Source: a virus. Taken from it: a stretch of DNA of 64,000 nucleotides. The translations under genes and the position numbers were made by a program. Below are positions 1 through 9,243 of the stretch, piece by piece (position 1 is the first letter of the stretch; each line of letters begins with the position of its first letter). The stretch spans positions 774 to 64,773 of IMG/VR virus record IMGVR_UViG_3300030101_004160; one strand, written 5' to 3'. A model generated the notes under the pieces. It did not search any database. It saw nothing but the letters and a program-made list of their open reading frames with translations, and had not been told where the DNA came from.

Positions 1-3000
1 CAAAATTTATGCTATTTTGTATTTCTCCTTGTTTTTCTTTTTTACTTACCAAAGCAACGTAAGAATCAAAAAATTCATTAGATAGTTTTCTCCAAGACTT
101 TTCTTGTACTTCTTGTTGTGTGTATTTGAAATTCATATGCACACTATCTCCGTCTAAATCTGCCCCCCAGTATTTACTTACCCAAGAAGGTATTGTTATG
201 TTTGATGTAGGAGTGTCTCCAATTTTTTTATGAAATCCTTTTACAATAAATACCGCGCTACTAACTTTACCATGCGCAGGAACTCTTGTTCCAATAAACA
301 AATCTCCTACTTTTACGCCCTGGTCTTGCATATAGCCTGGAATAATAGCCTCAGAAGCTACTATATTTTCGTTACTTATGCCTTCTATTGCAGGCCCTGT
401 GTACAACCCTTTTTGATAAAACTTAAGACCTACACCTAAGCTAGCGGATTGATAAGCTATGGAGCCTTTAGTATACATTTTTGTACCCTTGTGTGTTATT
501 CTACCTATAGCTACTGAATTATATATTGCGTTAAGATATGGGTATCTTGGATCTAATTTATCAAAAGTATTGTCTACTAATACGTCATACACTTCAGAAG
601 ATACAGATGATTTAAAAGAGTCTCTTTCTTTTATTACATCAGCCTCAGTAGAAGAGTCGTTAGCAATCAGAGCTCCACTTCTTTGGGTTTTGTTTTCTTC
701 CATAACGGTCTTACGCTTTTCAAGCATACCAGCTGCAATAGCCTGATCTTCTGTAGAAAGATTAGTAACTAAGTTGTAAAACAATTGTGAAGGAAAAAAC
801 CTTTCGTCTGTTTCTTTGTCTAACTCCAACTGTATACCTAAGCCTTCACCAGACAAACCTATATACTTACCATCACCCCTGTAAAGCTTGTCTTGGGCAG
901 CCATAATTTTATCCATGTCAAAACCATCTTTTATGTCATGTATAACCTCGTCACCTCCCGAATATAATTTAGCAGCAGACTGACTTGCAGCTATGACTAA
1001 ACCACCTTTGCTTCCGTCATCTTTTATTTGACTTCTTCTTGTTCTTAATACTTCTGCAATGTTTTTAAAGTATGGACTAAGCGCTTCTATTTCAGGAGTT
1101 AAGGTGTGTACTGCAAACTTCATGTATGTAGTTCTGCCTTTTAACGAACCCTCAAGTTGTGTATAATGGTATACAAATTTAAATACATTTCCAACTTTTT
1201 GTGTTGTTCCGTATTTTCTTCTAATCATCTCAGCTTCCTCTGGTAAGACATATCCCATAGCATCATTTTCTATAGCTGTTTCATCCTCCCATTTATCTTT
1301 ACCTAAAGTTTCTTCTGCTTCTTTTTCTGTATATATTTCTCCGTCTTTTGTTTCATAATAATCGTTAGTAACAACAAACTCTACCGTAGTGTTTCTATCA
1401 AAGACAGTATGACTAGCGATAGCTCCAGCAGCACGCTTTATATAATCTATCTCGCTGTTTGACTGCCTGTGATCATGCACAAATAATTGTTGTGCCATAA
1501 ACTTATTTGCTATATATGAAGTTAAGAAAGCCTCTACCGCTCCATCTTGATAGTTTTTAATATCTCTATTGTTAACTATTAAATCTTTATTCAACTTTAG
1601 ATAGTCAGTAAATCTTTTACTAATTTCTTTTATTTCAGCTATCTTACCGTTTTTTATAGTATATGGAAATACTAATTTTTTACTCTTTTTATACACATCT
1701 TTATTACGATAAGCAGGGTTGTTTTCTATCTTAGACAATATAAGTTTTGTAATTTTAGGATTGTGTGCCGCTATGCTTTCTACATAATACCTTCTACTTT
1801 TATCAGCAAACACAGCAATAGGTTGCGGGTATCTGATAACAGGTAAATTATCTTTTATACCCTGATTGTAGTTTTTAAGAAATATAAAAAAGTCTGTTAT
1901 AGTTAATTCGTTAAAATTAACATCAGTAAACTTTCTAGTTCTATGGTCTTTGTTTTGTAGTCCACTGGCTTTTTCTACAAAACGCCTCATAAGGCCTGAA
2001 TGTACAGTAAAGTTAAAAGTTTTCTTACCTTCTGTGTTACTGTTTTTCAAAGCCATAGCGCTATATATATTGTTGTCCTGATGCATAATATCGTTCTTAT
2101 CTAGCTCTACACCTTCGTTAAATATACGCTCTACATTATCAGCTCTATTTCTTAACCCGTTTTCTTTATTAAATATACTAACACCGTCCATATCTACATC
2201 GTTAACCATAGATAAATAATTTGACGCTCTAGACATTATTACACCATGATTTAGTATGGTTCTAATATCTCTTTGTTTTCCATAAAAAGTACCTAAAACT
2301 TTTTTCTCACCAAAGTTGTCTTCAAAGCCTTTTTCAACTCCACGATGCACCATCATTATAACGTTGTCTAGTGCTGGATTTCCAAACTTATTTATCTTAT
2401 GATCAAAAAGTATATTAGGAACTGACTGTCTTTTACCTTTATATATCATTGTTTGATTTAACATAGCATCTATGTTTATCAATTCTTTTTTACTGCTTGC
2501 TGATAACAATCTTTCAAACACAGTCCTAGCGGCTTTGTATTTAGCAGTATCGCTAAAGTTTTTCTTTTTAAAGAAACTGTCATAAACTTCTTTTACTTGA
2601 TCAGATATTTCTTGATTATTTTCTAAAGAAGATACTATATTATCTACTACCATTTTCTCTACAGTAACATTTGTGCTTTCGTATCTAGTCCAAAATCTAT
2701 CTTTTTCATTTGATATTGTCAACACGTTATGCGCTAAAGTTTCTATAGTTATTCCCTCTAAAGAACTTTTTATTTCTAATAACTTTGCGTTTGTTAACAC
2801 TTGATCCCCACCATATACTCTATCTAATATATTGACCACAGCTAGTACTGCGTCGTTTTTAGATTTTCTTACTTCTTGCGGAAAGTCAAATGGGTTTTCT
2901 TTTGTTTGTTTTGCTAACTGCATTAGCGGTGCTAAAACTTTTTTTGCATCTATTCTTCCGTTTTCTTCAACACCATTATTGTACACCTCTACTATCTTTC

Positions 3001-6000
3001 TAACAAACAAAGACGTTGTGCTAGGCAGGCCTATATCTTTTTCTTCTATGTTGTTAATATCGTTTTGTATTTCCGACTCGCCCTCTACGTCTTCTTTTTT
3101 TCTTAAGTCTACGCCTATTGCTTTCAAGTCTTTATCTAAAACAGAATCAGCCTTTGCTATATCTTGCGGTCTTGTAGTTTGTAGTATAGCTGCCTTTACA
3201 CCTGCTCTTATGCTTTCTATATCTGCATCCTGGACAGTTAAGTTAGAATCATCTGCTATAGATTTCATTACTAAATCTGTGACCTGATCTGCATTCCTAC
3301 CTTCTCCTATATTTTCAGATATGTAAAAAGAAACTGCTGAAAAAGATGAGTTTTTAACTAATTGTTTTTTTGACGCCCTACTGATTGCTCCGTATGCAGA
3401 ATTTCTCATTTTAGGCATAGTGCTTCTTTCTGATCTAAAGTTTAGCAACACTGCTTTAATAGCGTTTTCTAAATCTAGGCTAGCTATATCTTTTACAGAT
3501 AAATTTAATATCTCTCTAGCGTCTTCGTCATTAGTTATACCTTTTACTTCTTTATAAAAGCTTATTAAATCTTGTTCTAACTTCTTTTGTGCAGCACTAC
3601 CTTCTATAACTGTGTCAGGATTACCATTACTATACGCCTCTAATGTTCTTGTAAAAGTCTCTTCTAATATATGTTTTTGTTGACTATCTTTTATATCTTT
3701 TGCTCCTTTTGCTTTTAGTTGTGTTCTTAAAGATAAAAACAAATCGTTTATTTTAGCATTGTCTTTTATTTTTATTGCTTGACTGATATTGTTAGCTATA
3801 CTAACTAAATCATTGTCTGAATTTATATCACTGTTATTGATAATATTTCTATAAAACTCACCTAATGTTAAAGTTTTGTTTTTATATTTTAATAATATCA
3901 ATTCTGGATAATCTTGCTTGGTCCTATTATATAAACTAGTTTTGGGTAAAAGTTTTTTTATTCTTTTCATTAATGGAGTATCCTCCATCATTCCATAATA
4001 TATGTGCCCTGCCTCATGTACAATGTCGCCTTGGAGTACAGAATCTGCGTTTATAAATACAGTAGATCCAATAGCCAACGAAGTTGCCTCCTGACCATAA
4101 TCATCAAATAATTTGTTGTACACTAATACCCCTTTTGCTCCTGGAAACTTTTTGTTTACAATCTCTCTTATATAAGAAGACATTATAACACCAGAACCAT
4201 ATTGATATTCTGGACTTATGTTTAATTGAGTAGGTTCAAACCCGTCTAATTCTTTTTGTGTTTTTGTAAAATATTTTAGTATATTGTTTTTTGTATCTTT
4301 TATGCCTTTTACTATTTGATCAATTTTACGTTGGTCTTTTTTCTTGGCTTTTACTGTGGTCTTTTCTGCCTTAAAATCTCTTTGAGCAAGCTTACCTACC
4401 ACCTCGTCATTTATTACAACCTCTATTTCGCTTTCGTATAATAAGTCGTTAAATTCAAAAAACAGCTTACCGTTTTCTTCTACCACATTTTCTTGACCAG
4501 CTACTGGTTTTTTAAGTTTTAATTGAACGTTAACATTGTCTTCAAAAATGTATTTATCTGATTTGCCTTCAAAGTCTCTATATCTTATTGTTTCACCGTC
4601 TTCTGTTTTGACTGTGTAGTTCGCACCCTGACCCTTTTCTACGCTTGGTTTGCTTAATACTCTAGGGCCTTTTTCTAAAGATTCTTCGGTTGATTTATAC
4701 GACTTAGTTTTAGGAACTACTCTGGGCTGTTCTTTTTTTTTTACGTCTTCTTGAGACGTTTCTGTTTTTTCTGCTTTTGCTTTTCTGATTGCCGTATTGA
4801 CATCCCTTGTGTTAATAGTGCCACCTCTGCCCGATCCTTTTATGTTTGTTGCTTGCTCTGGTGTTAGCTCTTCATTTTCTACCGCTTGAACTAATTTTTC
4901 TTTTGCCGTACTTGTTATATTTGCTATATTGTTTACGTCTTCTATTGTTTTTGCTGGCGCTTCGGCAGGCTTTCTTACTCTGTCTACCACCCCTTTAACT
5001 CCTGCCACTGCAGCTGTTCCTAAATCTTTGGCTGCTTGAAGGGCTTTTGTTCCTACTTCTGTTACCCTTTCTGTTATAGTTGGTTTTGGTTTTGCAGCTT
5101 CTTCTTGAGCTTTGGCTTCAACCTCTGCTGCTTCTCTAGTTTCTTTTTGTTTTGCCCCTTCTTGTGTAAAAGCTTCAAAGTCTCCTTTTTTCAAACCTTT
5201 TTCTTTAAACCTTTTATCTCTTTGACCTGTTGCTTTTGCAGTTGGAGCTTTGTCTATTTCTGCTGTGTATAGGTTTTCTAATCTTAACTCTTCTGCCTTA
5301 AGTTCGTTTTGTAATCGTTCTAGTGTTTTGTTATGTTCATCTTCTAGTAAAGCTAATTTTTTATCTAACTTTGTTTTATCTGATTTAATTATGTTTTTCT
5401 GATTTTGCATCCTTTCTTCGTGCTGCTCTATTTCGTCAGCTATCTCACCTTCTTTACGAGATTTTCTCATTTCTATGTAAAAAGCTTGCTCTGCTCCTGC
5501 CTGTGTTAAGGTTGAATTGACATGATGTTTCTCATAATTTTTTTCTGCTTGTTCTATTTTTGTTTTGTATTCTAGACCGTTTTCCTCTGATATTTTACCA
5601 TCAGATACAAGATTATCTACTATAGACATAGCTACAGAGCCATCGCCTTCATAAAACCATATTTCGTTTGCTAATAAGTTGTCCACAGCGTTCTGCATTA
5701 CCATTCTTTGATCTGCGTTTTGATTGGCTGCAGCTTCTTTTATCATGTCTATAGCGTTAGTATAGCCGTCATTTTTTTTGTCTAACATTGCTTGCCTCTC
5801 TGCAACTCCATCAAAGTATCCTCTTATACCACCTGCGGCTCCACCCATACCAACAGAAGACCAAAATATATCTCTTATTTCAGGCTTGATTCCATCAGCA
5901 TTCTTCACCCATTGGGTCATTGTTTTGTAGTCTTTTCCTTTTGCCTCTTCTATTGCTTTGTATTTTATCCACTCTTGATAAACCTCTTGTACACCTTCTG

Positions 6001-7189
6001 TAACACCTTCCACACCAGCATAAGCCCCCACGGCAGTCAGATTCGGAGCTGCTTTTCTTAATAAAGAACTTACAAGCGGCCTAGACGCATTTTTAATATT
6101 TGTTTTTGTTACAGGCGCTCTTAATATTCTTCCCATTAGACCTCTACCAGCGCCTCCAAATAATATTCCATATTGAAGCGCGTCTACACCAGCATAATAA
6201 AAATTATCTTTTATTACGCCTGCAGCTGATTGCGCTGCTTCTTCAGGCGTGAAACGTGGCTGACCTGTGTCTTCATCTATATCGTTTATCATTTCTTGAT
6301 ACGTTTCACCAGCCAAATATAATCCTTCTGCACGGTTTGCTGTAATACCTCCACCTATAAAACCAGATACGTTTCTTGCTAATTTTGTTGGCGCTATACC
6401 TTTTTTTCCTGCGTCTACTCCTAAATACTGTAGTGCTCCGCTTCCCTTTTTTCCTTTTTTACCTGCTTTTAATAAAGTAGCCCCTTTACTCATCGTGCCT
6501 AATGTGCCAGATGTTTGCAAACCTCTAAGTGTGCCTTGTCCATACTTAAAAGCTCCTTTTAGTATTAAGTTACCAAATCTTGTACCTGCAGTATAAGGTA
6601 TTACGAACGAAGCAGAGTAGGGTGCTAGCCTAGAGGCTTTTGATGTCCAAAATTCAGGTTTGAATAAATCATCCCAATTAAAATCTTTTAAATCTTCAGA
6701 TAATACAACTAAATTTTCTTGCTGTAACTCTGTACCTATTTTTTTAAAATAGTCGCCCATTGGTGTGGTCCCGTCGGTTTCTTTAGGAAATAATCTTGCG
6801 TTTACATAATTCAACGCGTCACCTGTTCCTACGGCTAAATCTCCTACACCTGCAGCTAACCCTCTAGCTACATTTTGTCCTGGCGAACTAATTAAGGCTG
6901 CTGGGTCCATAAACTGTTGTTGTGGAGCATCACCAAATCTAATTCTGTCTGAAGCAGCAAAAGTATCATCTTGTATGTCGGCAGCAGCAGCACCCCTATA
7001 ATAACTTTCAGTAGCTGGATCTAATTGTGGCTTCATATTAACGCCAGACAATAAATCATCAAAAGACATTGTTTTCTTTGTCATCTGCTCGTCATACTGC
7101 CCTATTGCTTCTTCTGGGGAAGGAACATCAGGCTTAATAGCCTCTTCACCAAAGAATCCTCTAAATCCAAATTTATCTTCTTCAGCCAT
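1..7189 (-). CDS. giant multidomain virion protein, putative virion RNA polymerase (partial, runs off left edge)
   Basis: An uninterrupted frame of 2396 codons starts at ATG 7189, overlapping the stop of the preceding gene by one base, and continues past base 1. Seen: a Gly/Ala-rich hydrophobic N-terminal part (about residues 60-420), a charged coiled-coil stretch (about 530-650), the zinc-peptidase-like motif HEAGH at 1058-1062, a conserved-looking DYIKRAAGA stretch near 1915, then RVPAHGKVSS (2302-2311) and GADLDGDSVHM with DLDGD at 2344-2348. Family knowledge: multisubunit-type RNA polymerases have an Arg-x-Pro motif about 40 residues before the Mg-binding AD[FL]DGD loop, and crAss-like phages package a single-chain polymerase of this class in the virion. 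The position after internal virion protein genes fits an ejected protein. Inference: virion RNA polymerase fused to other ejected domains. Alternative: a large polyvalent phage protein with a chance or inactive DxDGD. The C-terminal part is outside the window. Confidence 0.6.
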   Translation of the reverse strand, partial: MAEEDKFGFRGFFGEEAIKPDVPSPEEAIGQYDEQMTKKTMSFDDLLSGVNMKPQLDPATESYYRGAAAADIQDDTFAASDRIRFGDAPQQQFMDPAALISSPGQNVARGLAAGVGDLAVGTGDALNYVNARLFPKETDGTTPMGDYFKKIGTELQQENLVVLSEDLKDFNWDDLFKPEFWTSKASRLAPYSASFVIPYTAGTRFGNLILKGAFKYGQGTLRGLQTSGTLGTMSKGATLLKAGKKGKKGSGALQYLGVDAGKKGIAPTKLARNVSGFIGGGITANRAEGLYLAGETYQEMINDIDEDTGQPRFTPEEAAQSAAGVIKDNFYYAGVDALQYGILFGGAGRGLMGRILRAPVTKTNIKNASRPLVSSLLRKAAPNLTAVGAYAGVEGVTEGVQEVYQEWIKYKAIEEAKGKDYKTMTQWVKNADGIKPEIRDIFWSSVGMGGAAGGIRGYFDGVAERQAMLDKKNDGYTNAIDMIKEAAANQNADQRMVMQNAVDNLLANEIWFYEGDGSVAMSIVDNLVSDGKISEENGLEYKTKIEQAEKNYEKHHVNSTLTQAGAEQAFYIEMRKSRKEGEIADEIEQHEERMQNQKNIIKSDKTKLDKKLALLEDEHNKTLERLQNELKAEELRLENLYTAEIDKAPTAKATGQRDKRFKEKGLKKGDFEAFTQEGAKQKETREAAEVEAKAQEEAAKPKPTITERVTEVGTKALQAAKDLGTAAVAGVKGVVDRVRKPAEAPAKTIEDVNNIANITSTAKEKLVQAVENEELTPEQATNIKGSGRGGTINTRDVNTAIRKAKAEKTETSQEDVKKKEQPRVVPKTKSYKSTEESLEKGPRVLSKPSVEKGQGANYTVKTEDGETIRYRDFEGKSDKYIFEDNVNVQLKLKKPVAGQENVVEENGKLFFEFNDLLYESEIEVVINDEVVGKLAQRDFKAEKTTVKAKKKDQRKIDQIVKGIKDTKNNILKYFTKTQKELDGFEPTQLNISPEYQYGSGVIMSSYIREIVNKKFPGAKGVLVYNKLFDDYGQEATSLAIGSTVFINADSVLQGDIVHEAGHIYYGMMEDTPLMKRIKKLLPKTSLYNRTKQDYPELILLKYKNKTLTLGEFYRNIINNSDINSDNDLVSIANNISQAIKIKDNAKINDLFLSLRTQLKAKGAKDIKDSQQKHILEETFTRTLEAYSNGNPDTVIEGSAAQKKLEQDLISFYKEVKGITNDEDAREILNLSVKDIASLDLENAIKAVLLNFRSERSTMPKMRNSAYGAISRASKKQLVKNSSFSAVSFYISENIGEGRNADQVTDLVMKSIADDSNLTVQDADIESIRAGVKAAILQTTRPQDIAKADSVLDKDLKAIGVDLRKKEDVEGESEIQNDINNIEEKDIGLPSTTSLFVRKIVEVYNNGVEENGRIDAKKVLAPLMQLAKQTKENPFDFPQEVRKSKNDAVLAVVNILDRVYGGDQVLTNAKLLEIKSSLEGITIETLAHNVLTISNEKDRFWTRYESTNVTVEKMVVDNIVSSLENNQEISDQVKEVYDSFFKKKNFSDTAKYKAARTVFERLLSASSKKELINIDAMLNQTMIYKGKRQSVPNILFDHKINKFGNPALDNVIMMVHRGVEKGFEDNFGEKKVLGTFYGKQRDIRTILNHGVIMSRASNYLSMVNDVDMDGVSIFNKENGLRNRADNVERIFNEGVELDKNDIMHQDNNIYSAMALKNSNTEGKKTFNFTVHSGLMRRFVEKASGLQNKDHRTRKFTDVNFNELTITDFFIFLKNYNQGIKDNLPVIRYPQPIAVFADKSRRYYVESIAAHNPKITKLILSKIENNPAYRNKDVYKKSKKLVFPYTIKNGKIAEIKEISKRFTDYLKLNKDLIVNNRDIKNYQDGAVEAFLTSYIANKFMAQQLFVHDHRQSNSEIDYIKRAAGAIASHTVFDRNTTVEFVVTNDYYETKDGEIYTEKEAEETLGKDKWEDETAIENDAMGYVLPEEAEMIRRKYGTTQKVGNVFKFVYHYTQLEGSLKGRTTYMKFAVHTLTPEIEALSPYFKNIAEVLRTRRSQIKDDGSKGGLVIAASQSAAKLYSGGDEVIHDIKDGFDMDKIMAAQDKLYRGDGKYIGLSGEGLGIQLELDKETDERFFPSQLFYNLVTNLSTEDQAIAAGMLEKRKTVMEENKTQRSGALIANDSSTEADVIKERDSFKSSVSSEVYDVLVDNTFDKLDPRYPYLNAIYNSVAIGRITHKGTKMYTKGSIAYQSASLGVGLKFYQKGLYTGPAIEGISNENIVASEAIIPGYMQDQGVKVGDLFIGTRVPAHGKVSSAVFIVKGFHKKIGDTPTSNITIPSWVSKYWGADLDGDSVHMNFKYTQQEVQEKSWRKLSNEFFDSYVALVSKKEKQGEIQNSINF

Positions 7190-9237
7190 TATTTTAAATT
7201 AATATATTGTGATATTCTTCTTCCTAGTCCTTTTGAAGCCTTATAAGACTGTGGGTCTAAAGATCCTTTTCTATAAGCATCATAATTACCTTGTTTGATT
7301 GCTTCTAACATTAAATCAAATCCCTCCATTCTATTTATTAATCCATATTTTAATTGCTGAGCCTGGAAGGCCATTAATTGATATGGATTTGTAGCCTGTT
7401 TTGTTGGGTTGCCCTGCGCATCTCTTTCTAAAACCACTGGAAAATCTTTTTGTTTTTGCGAATTTACATATAAGTCTGCAATTATCATAGGAATTGCTTG
7501 TTGAATTTTATTTGTAGGCACACCTGCAGTAGAAAGACCTATTCCTAATGAATTGTCATATCTTGCTACTATTTCGTCTAATTCGTTTTGACTGTCTAGC
7601 TTCATTTGTTTTAACAGAACCGACTTACGAGAATCTAGTTGTTTTTGCTGATAACCTCTTTGTGTTACTTTTTCTTCATATGTAGCCATCTGATTTAAAG
7701 TTTTACTTAGCGCATCTGAATCCAGCTTACTGTTAATAGCCGTTCTTATGCTTGGTATACCCATATCAACTTTTTTATAGTAAGGGTCGTCTGGACCTAA
7801 ATCTTTATCTATTAACTCTGCAACTAAAGTTGGCTTGAAAACTACATCTCCATACTCATCCTTAAGTTTTTGTTTTTCTTTTTCGTTTGCAACATCTACT
7901 AGCAGAAAACTATCTCCTTCTGCATTAGTTGCTTCTAGTGCAACAAAATATCCGTTTAAATTCAAGTCCATTGTTTCTGACTCTTGCCATAAATCTTTAC
8001 CTCCAAGCCATGTAGAGGCTATATCTTGATCTGTTATTTTATGCCCTCTTCTGTCGTATGTATCTTTCATTTGTACACCATAAATCTTTCTGTCTGACGA
8101 ATTGTATCTTGGCGTTTTACCATCATCATATGTACCTGCCCATGAATTTGTAAATGCTGTTTCAAGATTACGGTCGTTTACTAATACTTGGCCTCCAGCT
8201 ACTAGCTGATATCCTTTAGATACAGGTGACCGCATCGTACTGTGTGGCGCGCTACTTCTGTCATACCCTCCAAGTCTATCCCAATTTTGACCTGATTCGC
8301 TGTCAAATACATCTTTGTATGATATCCCTTGATCTTGCAGTCTAAAGTAATCACTACCTGTACTTATTCCGTTTTTCCTAGTAGCATCTATTGCTGTCTG
8401 AACTTCTGTAGCATAATCTGTTTCTACATCCTTTGCGCCGAACATTGATTGTCCTGCAAAAGTTTTATTGGCTGCATTGTAATTTAATTCTTTTCCTAAC
8501 CAATTTAACATATCTTGTGTACTAAAAGAATTTGCAGGCCTTCCTAAATCATTTACCATATCTGCTTGCACGGAAGAAAAATTTTCAGATAACACGGTTT
8601 CTAAATCAACTTGTTGTGATTTATCCATTTCTTTTGCTACATTGTCTAAATAAGGACCTCTAACGCCTGTGTATATAAAATTATCAGTTTCTCCATTTTT
8701 CCAAGCTTGATATCTGGAGTGCGAATTACTTGTAAGATATTTTTTGTTTTTACCATCCATCGCATACCTTTTATAAAGTTCCAAAGCTTGAAAGTTTCTT
8801 TGAGCTCTAAAAAGTATAGGGTTTCCTTTTGTTGGGTCTTCGCTAGGTGTTGACACTCTTTGTTTGTATGTGTTCAACGCTTCTTGTAGTCTAGGGTCAC
8901 GATAAGCCTGCGCTAGCGACCCATACTGTTTTAAAATTTGCTCTATGTCTGTATATCCAGAATAATCGTGATACCACTTAGCATAATCTTGCGCATCCTT
9001 TTCTCTTGTAAATTTATGAGATGGTGTAAATATATCTGCGTGTGCCGCTTTTGAAAACTCCATCATCTGTTGCGCTAATGCGTTTTGCCTATCTGTCTCT
9101 CTTTGCTGTAAAGCAAATTCCTGTTCCTGCAACTGTAAGTTTCTTAACCTTTCTTGATCACGGTTTTGACTTATTTCATTTGCAGATTGTAGCGGTCCAG
9201 TTAACGCTTCAAAAAATCCATAATCTATTGTTGACAT
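7189..9237 (-). CDS. putative internal virion (ejection) protein, 682 aa
   Basis: I do not recognise a named family. The N-terminus is rich in Gln, Glu and Arg (residues about 20-65, with LQLQEQEFALQQRETDRQ) and should form a coiled coil; the rest is hydrophilic and mixed alpha/beta, with no signal peptide or membrane segment. It lies between the 521-residue protein (6 bases upstream) and the giant protein (one-base start/stop overlap downstream), in the slot where podoviruses keep proteins that sit inside the capsid and are ejected with DNA. Length, Gln-rich helices and position support an internal virion protein; this is inference from context. Confidence 0.5.
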   Translation of the reverse strand: MSTIDYGFFEALTGPLQSANEISQNRDQERLRNLQLQEQEFALQQRETDRQNALAQQMMEFSKAAHADIFTPSHKFTREKDAQDYAKWYHDYSGYTDIEQILKQYGSLAQAYRDPRLQEALNTYKQRVSTPSEDPTKGNPILFRAQRNFQALELYKRYAMDGKNKKYLTSNSHSRYQAWKNGETDNFIYTGVRGPYLDNVAKEMDKSQQVDLETVLSENFSSVQADMVNDLGRPANSFSTQDMLNWLGKELNYNAANKTFAGQSMFGAKDVETDYATEVQTAIDATRKNGISTGSDYFRLQDQGISYKDVFDSESGQNWDRLGGYDRSSAPHSTMRSPVSKGYQLVAGGQVLVNDRNLETAFTNSWAGTYDDGKTPRYNSSDRKIYGVQMKDTYDRRGHKITDQDIASTWLGGKDLWQESETMDLNLNGYFVALEATNAEGDSFLLVDVANEKEKQKLKDEYGDVVFKPTLVAELIDKDLGPDDPYYKKVDMGIPSIRTAINSKLDSDALSKTLNQMATYEEKVTQRGYQQKQLDSRKSVLLKQMKLDSQNELDEIVARYDNSLGIGLSTAGVPTNKIQQAIPMIIADLYVNSQKQKDFPVVLERDAQGNPTKQATNPYQLMAFQAQQLKYGLINRMEGFDLMLEAIKQGNYDAYRKGSLDPQSYKASKGLGRRISQYINLK

Positions 9238-9243
9238 ATTTCT

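Noticed and set aside
2832-3287. Plus-strand frames inside the giant gene (151 codons and shorter)
   Set aside because: They mirror the antisense of Lys/Asp/Glu-rich coding (Ser/Phe/Leu-rich), have no start context, and the minus-strand frame is uninterrupted for 2396 codons.
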